NCBI GenBank assembly: GCA_011947345.1
Contig: JAAVTG010000519.1
Span: 806,001-870,000 of the forward strand
DNA: 64,000 bases
Reading direction: 5' to 3'
Source: Phytophthora quininea
Taxonomy: Eukaryota > Oomycota > Peronosporomycetes > Peronosporales > Peronosporaceae
Under the pieces are notes generated by a model that saw only the letters and a list, made by a program, of their open reading frames with translations, ran no database searches and was not told where the DNA came from. Positions 9,781 to 20,538 of the stretch are shown in pieces (the stretch's first letter is position 1; every line of letters begins with the position of its first letter). A program made the translations under genes and the position numbers.

Positions 9781-11396
9781 TACGTGTTATACAACCGCGT
9801 AAGCACTGGAAAATCTGGGATAAGTATCGTTCATAAAGGATTGGCTGTGAGGCCACGCGAAGCAGACGGCATCGGGGTTCCTGATGTAGCTACTGTTATT
9901 CGTCGCCAACACTTTCAACTTCTCCAGAAATTTGTATTAGCGATCACTACACACCCAGACGAAGATGACAACGTATGGTATCGCCCAATGCTCTACACGA
10001 TCCAATTACGCTATGGCAACTTCGCCCGCCCGCGATCGAGTGATTTCTTACTTCAAAACCCACCGAAACCAACGGGCTGGAGGTCGAGCATGCTGCCTTT
10101 GTGGTGGAGACACTTGCTACGGGAGTGGAACAGAATTAAATGGCCAACCCCGGAGTCGATTCACTACAACAGAAGGAAAACACTGCAGAAGGTGTTATTC
10201 ACCCCAATTTGGTGGAGCAAGTTGCCTGAATTTCAGGTACTGGATACACGAAGCCCAGCAAGTCCGGCGAAGCCCCGGAGGTCAGGGTCAAACGCCTTTC
10301 GGGCGCTCTGTCGGGAACTGGGAAAACATAAAAAAAGGTATGTGTTGCCGACTTTCTGGGTGCCAATCGCGACTGGCCGTCTTCAATGGCATTTGTCACG
10401 GACGTCTGCTCCGAGACTCATCCAATACTTGGGACGAAAGTGCTTCCGCATGACATTTTCGTGCTCTACCATCAAATGAGCCGACTATTTCATTGCTTAC
10501 TACCGCATCCGGACGCAGGAGGAATGCAGGGAGTAGGAAACACGAATTCACCACCGATATTTGGAATCAAGCTAAGCAGCTGTCTCCCAACAGAACCATC
10601 TACGCGATTCTTCCCAAATTTGCGATCGCAAGATTGGAAGGTGATTGTTCAGCAAGTTCCGGAGCTGATGCATCATCCGATGGAAGACCTGGGGTGTCCT
10701 CGACAAAGGATTCATGAAACCTTGTCCAGTGTGATTTCTCTACGTGGATATCTACTGCCGGGACCTCATGATGTGATAGTACGAATGTGCTTCGGAGACC
10801 TCACAGTCGGTTCACGACTATACTTCCTCAGAGAACTACATCCTACCATCCAAAACTGCGTTCGTCCGGAATGCCAGGAGATCGAAACGGTAGAACACTG
10901 TTTTTTCACGTGCCCGTCATTAGAACCAATGTGGAGCGAACTGTGGAGCCGGTGGTCGACGTTCTTTTGCGTCGACCTAAGCTGGAGGTTGCTGCTCTTC
11001 CCAAGATTGCAAGACCTTCGTAGGAACAGGAGAAGTGAGCACAAAGAACTGATACTTCTATGGAGGATCTACACAGCGACAGTGTTTCATGCAACATGGC
11101 GGCTCAGGAACGACATTCATTTCCAGGAAACGACAGCTGAAGTGCCAAATATTCTCAATCTGCTGAACTCGTTCAAGATGCACTACCAATTCCTCTACCA
11201 GCACGCGTATGAGCTTCATTGCAACCGCACTACTGTGGTCCGCGTGCTGCAAAAACTGGGTTTTGATCCGCCAGAAAACAATCTCCCGGAACCCATGCAC
11301 CACATGTGGACGACACGGACGTAACTCTCACGGATAGATAGCTTATCACCTAAAGACGAGAAATCCGCTAAACAGTTAATCAATTCAATTTCCTTG

Positions 11397-11665
11397 CTGC
11401 ACAGCAAGTCCTTTGAGCTCTTGGTCTTGAGTTATTGCTAGCGCAAGCAGTTCTACAGCTAGGAGGAAAAGCAGAGGCGCTAACGGACAGCCTTGCCGTA
11501 TTCCAGACCGTCTGGAATACGGCAAGGCTGGAATCCAGACGTAACAGACATTAGTTCTGAAAGCTCACCATTTACCAGAAATTGTGCTGTAGTGTTTTCA
11601 TGCAATCTCTCGATGAGATCTACGAATTCTGGGGCAAATCAAAAGCCCTTAGGACTTCATCATTA
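11397..11665 (-). mobile_element. second LINE fragment, RT palm, tail-to-tail with the first
   Basis: The minus strand encodes APEFVDLIERLHENTTAQF and NGELSELMSVTSG, then IRQGCPLAPLLFLLAVELL. These are the conserved residues around the thumb-side palm motif of LINE reverse transcriptases (QGCPLAPLLF). A perfect 20-bp inverted repeat with a one-base spacer (11489-11529) interrupts the SGIRQG motif. The fragment abuts the 3' end of the plus-strand LINE. Confidence 0.8.
11489..11529. repeat. perfect 20-bp palindrome inside the LINE RT
   Basis: The arm AGCCTTGCCGTATTCCAGAC is followed after one base by its exact reverse complement. One arm is the normal LINE sequence for GIRQGC; the other is an inverted extra copy. 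Confidence 0.9.
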
Positions 11666-11955
11666 TGATTATCAGAAGAAAATGGTCCACTCTTGCACGT
11701 CATTGCATACGAAGTATACGGTAGCTGAAGTGATTCGGAAAGAGGTGCTGTGTGGTCCGCACAACAGGTATGAAAGAAGGCATTTTTTCAAGCAATTTAC
11801 AAAGCAATGCTCTAATGAACCGGGGCTCATGCTGACGTCTCGCTCGCTCCGCTTGAATGACGCTAAGCAAAAGGCAATGCCGTCATCCTCATCTTGCTGC
11901 TGCTTCCCCTCGATTTACGAGCGGCGACCAGTCACCGTGTACTCGGAAGATCTGG

Positions 11956-12250
11956 CTAATTGCCCGTGACCTTGTCCTTGGCCTTCTCCTTGGCCTTCTC
12001 GGCATAGTGCTTGATCTTCTTGGCGTTCTCGACGGCCTTGTCGATGACCGGCTGGTTCTTGATGTTCTCCGCGATAATCTTGACCCACTTGACGGGGTTC
12101 TTGCCCGACAGTTGCCTGACCGCTGGCTGCTCAACGTTGTCGGTGGCCGGTTCGATGCGGAGGTTGGGCTTGGTCTGCGTTGGCAACCTTGACGTCGACT
12201 GTCAGCAGAGCGAGGAGAGCGAAGACCTTGAGAAAGCTAGAGAATGCCAT
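11956..12250 (-). CDS. small secreted protein, frame-broken, possible effector
   Basis: ATG 12250 opens a clear signal peptide (MAFSSFLKVFALLALL, predicted end near VANA, residue 25). Just after the signal peptide the frame that follows is short. The neighbouring frame continues for about 70 residues with a Lys/Ala-rich helical tail (KWVKIIAENIK, KKIKHYAEKAKEKAKDKV) to the stop at 11956. A one-base change near 12180 joins the two. The mature part would be about 70 residues without Cys. VRQLSGK resembles an RXLR-type position but lacks the final Arg, so I do not assign it to the RXLR class. An initiator-like element lies about 66 bases upstream of the ATG. Confidence 0.55.
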
Positions 12251-12723
12251 TTTTGCGTCGTTGTAGTGGTGGGCGTTGATGGGCTTGGTTGCTGCTGGGC
12301 TTGTTGGAGGCTGGTCAAATGTTGGAATGAGCGAGGAGTAGCAAGTAGCCATTGCGTTGGCCAGTGCTGTGTTGTTTACAGTGCCGTGTTGAGCTGCCTA
12401 AGAGACGGTCGGTACTGCTGCTGACGATGATCTTACTGCCACCAATCTGGGCAGACCAGGCCATGGCTATCATACCTTATTCGGCGCGGACGGAGGTGTC
12501 CGTGCTGATCACATGACAGAGCTTGGGCTTTGCTTCCTCAAGACGGATGAGGATGGTGTTGTTCACGCATACCTATATGGTCTATGTAGTGAACAAGCAA
12601 GAAATCAAGTTCGTACAACCGAATGCAGATCCCGAGTTCGCCCGCTACAAACGACGCCGGCTCTCGGCGGAGAGTCTCGGGTTGTTGAGTATTGAGTATT
12701 GTACATATGTTCTTTGCCACGAT
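12251..12723. other. no gene recognised between secreted gene and MITE
   Basis: Apart from the initiator-like element there are only short ORFs, including a 130-codon minus ORF (12538-12930) that runs into the neighbouring TIR element and shows no domain. Confidence 0.4.
12316..12332 (-). promoter_or_regulatory. oomycete initiator-like element of the 12.2-kb secreted gene
   Basis: On the minus strand the sequence GCTCATTCCAACATTTG is close to the published oomycete Inr consensus GCTCATTYYNCAWTTT, with one extra base. Its placement 66 bases before the start codon fits. Confidence 0.5.
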
Positions 12724-13020
12724 AGTTGACTTTGCTCGAATCATAAGTTTGTTAGGTCGTCTCGGAGGGACGTCGCAGACAGGAAAGAAGGCTGCAACAC
12801 CGCCAACCTCGCAATTCCTGCAAAGAGCGCAACATCTCAGAGTTGAGTTTTTGCTGACATTGCCTGTGTCATACGCTTTTGGAGCTCCCCAATTCGGCTG
12901 GAGGGGATCTGCAGTTGTAGCCAGCTGCAAATGGCGACGGTTTAGTCCAACGACATCATTGTTTTACGTCACGTCACGGCGAGTTATAATAACGTTAGTA
13001 TAATTCGAGCAAAGTCAACT
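12724..13020. mobile_element. MITE-like TIR element, 297 bp
   Basis: The ends are 22-bp inverted repeats with one mismatch, starting AGTTGACTTTGCTCGAAT at 12724 and ending with its complement at 13020. There is no coding capacity. A target duplication was not obvious. Confidence 0.7.
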
Positions 13021-13396
13021 TTCATGAACGCGGCAACCAATACTCGCCGAGAGATAGGGTCATCAAAATTCTGAATGATTCGGTTATTCTCGCGCGGGTT
13101 TGCAATAAACACCTGCACCGACGCCGACATGATCGATATCACGTCTTCACTTACTTACATGTTGTACGTTGTGCAGTATCAGTTGGTCTTAGTAGAAACC
13201 ACTTACCCGGAATCCTTCCTGTTTCCTGGAGATACAGATGATCCGTTTTGGGATCGGCAATAACCAGAGGATCAGAAAATGCCTAATCAATTTCTCTTTT
13301 TAAAAGCGAACTGCTGCCCACTCTTTTGAGTCACAGATGGGATCGGCAACCACCAGTGAGCACTCCGAACTCATTCTACCCGAGGTGGAACCACTC
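13021..13396. other. upstream region of the RXLR gene
   Basis: One short open stretch (13075-13263) has no recognisable domain. The rest appears non-coding and leads to the initiator-like element. Confidence 0.4.
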
Positions 13397-13410
13397 TCAC
13401 TTAGCAATTT
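13397..13410 (+). promoter_or_regulatory. oomycete initiator-like element of the RXLR gene
   Basis: TCACTTAGCAATTT resembles the core TCATTYYNCAWTTT with two differences and lies 25 bases before the ATG at 13435, where oomycete transcription often starts. Confidence 0.45.
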
Positions 13411-13434
13411 CAGCTCAAGCCCTCAGACGTGAAC

Positions 13435-13848
13435 ATGCGCTTCTTCTCCCCTGCGTTGATCTTCGCTGCCATCCTGCTTACGAACTGTAACGCTTTGTCC
13501 GAGTCGCAGCAGAAGGCCGCGATCACTTCGTCGGACGCTCAGGATGACAAGTCTTCGGTTACTGCTTTCGATGACGGCAAGACTGGACGATTTCTGAGGA
13601 CCGTCGATACGGTGGAGGACGCCAACAACGAAGAGCGAAGCGACATGAAAACATTCGCGTCGAAGGTGATGGGAAAAATCTCGCAAGCCAACGAGGGGAA
13701 ATCCGGCACACAAGTAGGAAGAATTCCGCAAACCAACGAGAAACTCGGTCAGGTGGGGAAATCAGGCACTACGGCGGAGCTCGGTAATCTCTTCCTCAAA
13801 CCCTTCGCTTTTGCGAAGAAGAGCTACATACCTCCTGGTACGAAGTAG
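13435..13848 (+). CDS. RXLR-EER secreted effector
   Basis: The 137-residue product starts with a signal peptide (MRFFSPALIFAAILL, cleavage expected near residue 20). RFLR lies at residues 52-55 and EER at 66-68, the arrangement that defines RXLR effectors translocated into host plant cells. The spacing from the signal peptide is typical. The C-terminal 70 residues contain an imperfect internal repeat built on G-[KR]-I-[SP]-Q-x-N-E (about 80-87 and 95-102) and end in IPPGTK. No WY fold is obvious. ATG 13435 is the first Met that gives the signal peptide. A broken inverted copy lies at 8.3-8.7 kb. The host target is unknown. Confidence 0.9.
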   Translation: MRFFSPALIFAAILLTNCNALSESQQKAAITSSDAQDDKSSVTAFDDGKTGRFLRTVDTVEDANNEERSDMKTFASKVMGKISQANEGKSGTQVGRIPQTNEKLGQVGKSGTTAELGNLFLKPFAFAKKSYIPPGTK

Positions 13849-14600
13849 TAACGGATCGTAAGCTGTAGCTGTCGAGCCGTTCCGTCGCTTACAGACTTAC
13901 AAGGTTGCACCCAGCCAGTTTTAATGCGAGTAATCCCGTTATTACCGCTGCGAAAGCTCTTTAAAGTTCATCTCGTGAGAAGTTGAGGTTCTTGTCAGGG
14001 TAATGCGTGATCGGCAGCCACAGCAGAGGCCATCGAGTCGTGGCCACACGAAAACGAGGTCGATTCCCGACCGATCAGAGGTCCGCATTCTTTGCACAAT
14101 CAACAACAATTAACGCGTGCGATGTACGTGTGCGTCTGTACACCGGAAGGGTTTTCCACGAGCCTCGACTCTTGGAACGAGGATTCGCCTTCGATGAAAC
14201 ACCAGAAGGCCCTCGTATGCAGTGAAATTCAGTTGATATTGCGCTATTTCCTCATGCTCACTTGCCCCACGATGAAGGAGCGGGTTTCTCCTGGTAAAGA
14301 ATTCCTAGCAAAATCGAGTTCTACTCAAACACTGAAAGCTGCGATAGAATGATTCAAGACTACATTAACCCCTTTACCCCCGCTATCCGGGACGTGCTAG
14401 TAGTTACTCCTTTCCTACAGCATTAGCAGGTTAATGTCGGAGATTATTGGCTATTTTGGTGCCACCCGCAGGCACACAAAACACTTGTGTTTTTCAAGGC
14501 GCCACGCCGGAGGAAAAGCCTTCATCATAACGACTGTACCAAAGGTTTCTACAGCTGGTACGCTGTCGCGTAGACGCTTGTGCTTGATATTTTTGGCCAG
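13849..14600. other. 3' flank of the RXLR gene and non-coding sequence
   Basis: The first 70 or so bases are shared with the 3' flank of the broken RXLR copy. Beyond that I see only short ORFs. Confidence 0.4.
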
Positions 14601-15115
14601 TGCTACCGTCCAGGTTTCCTGTTCAGGAATTCTCCGTGTATCGACCCAGTTATTGTCCATGTGTAAGTTGTTATAAATTACTTTCCAGCGACACATGCAC
14701 GGGAGTGCGGCTTCTCTTCCGCTCGGTGACATGCAAGCGCCGGTTGTCGCCACGCCAATAGTCGAGGCCGCCGGTCAACGCTCTCGGAAATGACGGTGGC
14801 TTGCCTCAAAGCATGGAAGCTTGATAAGTCTGTAGACTTTTTGACAAGAGTTTAAAATGGGAGGAATGAAGACGAATTCGATCGAAGCATGTACATGTAT
14901 TTGTTCATTATGCCGCCAATGTACGCCGCATACAGTGCTGCCATGCTTTCGCTACAATGCTTAATGTCATCTCAACATAGGTAATCGCCACCACACGCCT
15001 CCCCGACGCTGCTGTAGGCATAATGCAACACGTTTGCTCGTCTCCAACACCGTACATGGACAATAACTGGACCGATACATGGAGAATACATGGATCGAGA
15101 ACCTGGACGGTAGCA
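14601..15115. mobile_element. 515-bp element with about 60-bp imperfect TIRs
   Basis: The left end TGCTACCGTCCAGGTT (14601) and the right end AACCTGGACGGTAGCA (to 15115) are exact complements. Similarity continues inward for about 60 bases (around CATGGACAATAACTGG) with mismatches. The interior has no convincing gene. A target duplication was not found. Confidence 0.65.
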
Positions 15116-15439
15116 GCGCCGGATTTTCTTCCTGCCTTGGGGGTTGAGAGGGGTCACTTGATCGCAGAGCTTGGAACGACACTGGGGAAGCCACGACACA
15201 TAAGGTCCCGCCTCATGAACGGGCTCGAGGGGACCTCTGGCAGCATGGCCTCCGGCGGTCTGCGTCGCCAGATGCACGCGTCGTGCATTGTGCTGGAGCA
15301 TTATTCTGTATATTTTGGGGCTACAAGGATTAAAATAGGTGTGTTTTTGTTTGCAACTGCTGCAAGTGGGTGATCTTCCGACGGATGCTGCAGCGGCTAA
15401 TGAACATGCTTGGTTTTCTTGATGTATGATACCGGGACT

Positions 15440-18400
15440 TTACTGCGATGGCAGTGTGTTGACGGGTTGGTTTTCGAGGGATTCGATGGCGTAGCGGATC
15501 AAGTAGATCCAGTTCTTGACCTCTTCTTCGCTCTCGACGGCAATCACGAACGATCGTCGTTGGTGCATCTCGCTCTTGCCCTTGGTCCACGTGGACACTT
15601 CGACTTGGAAACAATTGACCTTTGCCGCCACTTCTGGGTCGCACTCGCTGACTTTGGCACCTCTGAGGGAGAGTGAAGAGCCCTGAATTGGTCCGGATGT
15701 GCACACACTCGTGATATCGCTCTCTTCGTAGTACAGCAACAAGTGGCTGTTGTACAGAGCGGCGTAGCGCGTTTTCCACTGCCTTGCTTTCTTGAGACTT
15801 TTCAATTTGAGGTGCGAGAAGACGCTGGACTGTTTCTTGACAAATACTTTGTCAGTCTTGAGCTTGTTGAAGGTGGGCCTGACGCACCAAACGCTGGGGG
15901 CGCCCAGTTTGTTGGCGAACACGTTGCTGGGATGAATCACCGGGACGCCATTGTCGTCCTCGCTCTCATCGTTCAGCGCTTGGGTCGTCGAAGATTCAGA
16001 GGAAGAAGGGCTTGCTGAACTAAAGGCTTCGCCTCCCGAATGTGAATTCCGCCGACGGCGTTGACCTTCAGTAGCAGACGATCTCGAGACGCCGGTTGGA
16101 GTCAATGCTCGTCCCCGTGAGTGAGCAGAGGAAGTTGGAATCCCCACCTGTGGCGGACGGGAGATTTGGCTCGTCTTCGACAAGAACAACAAGCGAACTT
16201 CTTTGTCTTTTTGCTCACGGATGTCTGCGATGCGCGAGTTGAGTTTGTCCAGTTGCCCACGCAGCATTTGCGCACGAATCACGCCCCGCATGAAGCCATG
16301 GTCGAATTTGAATTTTACCTTCAATTGAACCTTCGGTGCGCTCTTGGAGGGGACAAACCCCACTCCGATAAAGGGCTCATCGATACGACGAATCATTGCC
16401 AAGCGCTGCAAGTCCTCCACGTCCTGGTCGAACCGAGCTAAATGAGCCTCAATGGGGCATGTGGCTCGGAGCATCTCTTTGTCGAACTCGAAGCCAATCG
16501 CGCTGGCTGTTTTCATGAGCATGCGCTGAGAGACTGTGAGCTGGTCAAGCATCGTGGTAAGAACGCTCTTTACCGTCCTCGGCGGCCGTAGTGCTACGCG
16601 GTTTGAAATGCTATTGGCCTGTGCCGCAGCGGAAGACGCTGACGACAAAGTGGATGTGCTCCCACTACTCCCCGAGTGGAACATGGAGCGGATTTTGTTC
16701 GATCGCGATCGCTTCTCGATGGCGACGCCACCAGATTGAACAGTCCCGCTTGGTCGACGTGAAGATGCGAGGTTGTAACACGTTCGGCAGTGGCGCACAA
16801 GCTCGGGATTGGGTCCGGGAAGTTTCATTTGACAGGCTTTTGGCGTGCATGTCGGACAAAGACGTAGCCGCAGCATTTGCAGCGGTGCTTCTTGATCTTC
16901 ACTTTCTTGTCCTTTTCCTTGACAACGAACTTGGCATGGCAGCCGAAGCAGAACTCAGCTTTGAACTTGTCGCCCCATGGCTCCTGGACGTGCAGCTCGC
17001 ATGTGCCTTTGGTGGAATCCACCTCGAGGATTTCTTGCTCCTTCATTTCAGTGATGATTTCGTGTAGGAAGAGAGGGTTTCCTTGCGATCGGGACGCAAG
17101 GATGGTCAAAAGGCCGGGCGGTATCGATTGGACTTTGAGGATTTGGCGTGATAGAACGTCAATGTCGTTGCTGCTAAAGGTTTCAAGAACTCCACACGTA
17201 GAAGACTTCATGCTCTTGAGCAGACGCAGTTGCTTGCGGAACGAAGAGCTCTCAGTGTTCTCACCGAGGGCCAGGCTAGGCGGTCGTGCGCCGACGACGA
17301 CCAAACAGTTCGTGAAGTACTGGGCGATGCTAGTGACGAGGGTCCACGACTTTTCGTCCATGTACATGGCGTTGTCGAGGTAGAGCACCGTTGCTCGGTC
17401 GCGAGACATTGCATGCAATGCACACAACAGGAGAATGCCGCTTTGATCGAGATCGTCCGGCTTCCATTCACTCTCTCGCTCTTCAGCCTCATCGTTCTCT
17501 GGCGCATTATTTCCGTCGCGAACATCGTCAGAAGTCGAGTCGCTGCTGGTTGATTCCTGGTCATCTTGTTGCGCTAGGTCTGTCTTTAATAGACCCATAA
17601 ACCACGGAGCAATCTCGTCTTCTTTCACCTGCAAGGTACCGTCAGACGCCGGAGCTTCAGCAGTTTGTGGCAGCTTTACTTCTTTAGCGTGTTCGTTGGC
17701 CACGCCATCGTGATTATCACTAGAAATGGAATCGTCATAGTTGTTTTCGCCGATTGCCGCTGGTTTGTCTGGACATGCGTCAAAGTCCGTGTCCAAAATC
17801 GAGTTTAGAAGGTGGGCGTATCGAACTAGTGTCGTGTTCGGTGCTGCTCCTTCGCGGATCTTTTGTCTGACAAACTGCGCCACACACTCGCGTCGTTCTG
17901 TTTCGACCTCGCGAGACGCATCGATTCTGACTGGTGCATTCTGATTATCAGAGTTTGGATGAGGTTCCGGTTCACGCCCGCCTTGCACGGTCGGGATTCT
18001 ACGCCTTGATGCATCGGCTGCAGCGCGGGTAATTAGCTCGGACCATATTGCGTAAGGTTTCCGAGTAGCAAACGGGCTAGCCGTGCCGACCAGTACTTGG
18101 TAGTTTTCAACATCGAGGTTCGCGAGGGCCGATCGTAGAAGCACAGTTTTCCCCACACCAATGTCTCCTTCAAGAATGAACGCCCCACCAGGTGCAAACC
18201 GATTCAGCTGAGAGCATTTGTCCATGAGTGCAGCTCGGATCTTCTTAAAACTCTCACTTTCGACGAGCACTTCAGCCGGGAGGCACTGGCGCTCTGCTCG
18301 AAGCGACAAGCGACGTTGGGTTTCCCGCACTTGTACACGATACATGTTTTCCATCACATTTTGCATTGTGGGAGTGCGACTCACAACAGACTTGGCGTGA

Positions 18401-19882
18401 GAGCGTGCTGGCCTTCCTGACGGCTGCTGCAGCGAAGAGGACAAGTGGTAGCCCATTAGAATGGACATTCGTGGGTACGGTCGGTGGATCTTGATGCTCT
18501 CGTTCTTGCCTTTCACCATGATCTGAAGACGGTCCTCAAAGTGCAGCACGTCTTCCGTGTAGCTCTTTGTTGGTGCGTCTGTGAGCACTCCTCCACTCTC
18601 GAATTTGGCGCGTTGCATGAGGCGAGCCGACAGGTTCACAATGTCACCTAGCACGGTGTACTCTCGACGGTTGCCTTGGTGGCCAACAACACCACACAGG
18701 GCGGTACCCGTCGTAATACCCACTGAAGCTTTGAGACCGTTATTCCCGAGCGCCGCGCAGATCGCTAGCGACGCCAAAATGGCGCGAACGGGGTCGTTCT
18801 CGTGGGTCACTGGAGGCAGACCAAACGCTGCGATCACAGTGCTGCCTTTGTCATCCACCAGGAACTTGTTGATCGTGCCTTCATAGTCGTACACGCACTT
18901 CTGCACCTTTGCAAACGCGTCATGCAGTCGCAGCAGCTCCTTGGCGCCAAGCATTTGGGCAAGATCTTGCTCACTGATCAAGATAAAGACAGCAAAGACA
19001 GTTAGTCTTCTACAGCCGCTACGTGTGTCAATCCTACACAGCTACAACTTACCTGAAGCCCAAGTTGATAAATAATACTGAAACTTCCCTCAGTTCGGAT
19101 CCCCAGAACTCGTCGTGTGCGTCCAGGTAGGGCCACACAGCTCGTGAAACATACTGCTTCATGCGTGCATGCAGCAGCGCGTCGTGCCTTGTGAAGGACG
19201 GTCTTCTGGAGCAGATTTTGACGGGGTGCTTCACTCCTGCCACCTTGTGGAAGCCGTCGCTGCCGTGACTTTGAACTGGCGCGCCTTCGAAGAACTCGCT
19301 GACGCGCTGCCAGCACTCGCTTGAGCAAATAACATCTCCTGCTTCTGCCTGGTGCTCGGCACTGAAAGCCTGCTCCAATGCAGGACCCACCGCCACATAC
19401 TCGATGCGGGTCGTGGCGCCGTCACTCTCTCCGCCAAGGTGGGCAATGGTGGCTTCGCCAATCCCCACACCGACCTTCACACTGAGCACGACACCTCGTG
19501 CGAGCTCTGCCTCATGCAAATGTGTCTGAATCCGCAGTGCACACTGCAGCGCTCTGCGTAGTAAGCTGTCCATGGTGTCCTCTTTGCTTTCGGGCCAGAA
19601 GATCAACATGGCGTCTCCAGCGAACTTGAACACGTCCCCGCCAGCACTGGATACGAGTCTCAGGAGCTGCTCAAAGTACGAGTTCAAGTGCTTGGCCAGG
19701 TCTTCGGCTCCGACAGGGCCTCGAGCAGCCAGAGACTCGGTCATGGCGGTGAAGCCTGACACGTCTGCAAACATGCTGACCACCATCGTCCTGTGCGTCG
19801 TGGGCATGGGCAGCTCTTGGGCCAAGTCTTGCCGTTCAATGTGGCGCCGCACCACCGCCGGCACGTAGGCGGTGAGGCGCAT
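15440..19882 (-). CDS. soluble adenylyl-cyclase-like protein with NTPase, FYVE and PH domains
   Basis: Exon 1 (19053-19882) and exon 2 (from 18973) are joined by a 79-base GTAAGT...CAG intron. The first class III cyclase domain has FADVSGFTAMTE and FKFAGDAMLIFW with both metal Asp. The second has VGITTGTALCGVVG and REYTVLGDIVNLSARL. A P-loop NTPase follows (EGDIGVGKTVLLR), then a FYVE-type zinc finger (CFGCHAKF, HRCKCCGYVF, CPTC, HCRTC). A disordered Ser-rich linker leads to a PH domain (KARQWKTRYAALY, LLYYEESD, RRSFVIAVESEEEVKNWIYL). Total length is about 1,450 residues. Two cyclase domains plus an NTPase match the ADCY10-like architecture; FYVE and PH suggest endosomal phosphoinositide targeting. 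The frame breaks inside FYVE at 16858-16860. MRLTAYVP is taken as the start; an upstream ATG has an in-frame TAG. Confidence 0.88.
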
Positions 19883-20538
19883 GTCCAGCTCCTGCGGAGC
19901 ATCCCCGAGCTAGCTCGGTCCCTGGTGGTGTGCACACTCGTCGTCTTGCGTCATGATCAAACTGCGCTTGCGTCCCGCAGCTCGGAATAGGAAATGGCGC
20001 TAACCGTTGAGGGCGTTGGGCGTTGCCGGCAGTCGTTGCTCGTGGTGTGACGTGCACTCCGACCTCAAGCCGAGCCGCGGGGGAGCAGTGGCCGGTGCGC
20101 TTTTCCATAGAAGAGGGCTGTCGCAACGCCAGCAAATGGCCCACCACCAGCAGCATGGTTTCTGGGGAGCCATGTAGCTTGAGAGCCCACGACGACACAA
20201 TCTACACATATCGCCCCCATCTTTTCGGCGTGCGAATGAAATTCAGAACAAGAGTAGCGCTTCAAGAGCATAAGCGAACGGCGGCCGAGCGCCAGATGGA
20301 CCCTGGAAACCCACGACGCGCAGTTCGTTCAGATGGTCAGCAGTTCTGCATGTTGCCGTCGCCTCGTGGAGCATTCGATATAACGTTGGCTTCTGGGTCG
20401 GTGCAGTGGCGAGGTCATGGCTCTCTGAAGTTGGTCGTTTGCTATCCACGTCAACCTGGAGCTGCAGGGCGGACTGGACAAGTTACAGCTCGACAGGCTT
20501 CGACACGAAAGGTGATTTGTTGCGAGAAGTTCATTGAG

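Larger units (their letters stand above)
8690..11395 (+). mobile_element. LINE (non-LTR retrotransposon) 3' portion, interrupted by a TIR element
   Basis: Plus-strand sequence before 8793 (TIPTRFIKRWQGIVNR) and after 9780 (VLYNRVSTG, then READGIGVPD) reads as one LINE RT thumb region if the intervening element is removed. Downstream, after frame changes near 10390, comes the typical C-terminal Cys/His block NCVRPECQEIETVEHCFFTCP (about 10856-10918) followed by Trp-rich sequence, and a stop near 11322. The 3' end lies near 11395, because the same terminal sequence recurs at 32528-32768. The RT palm is absent, so this is a 5'-truncated dead copy. Confidence 0.85.

Noticed and set aside
12538..12930. 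Minus-strand 130-codon ORF
   Set aside because: It runs through the end of a TIR element and has no signal peptide, domain or good start context.
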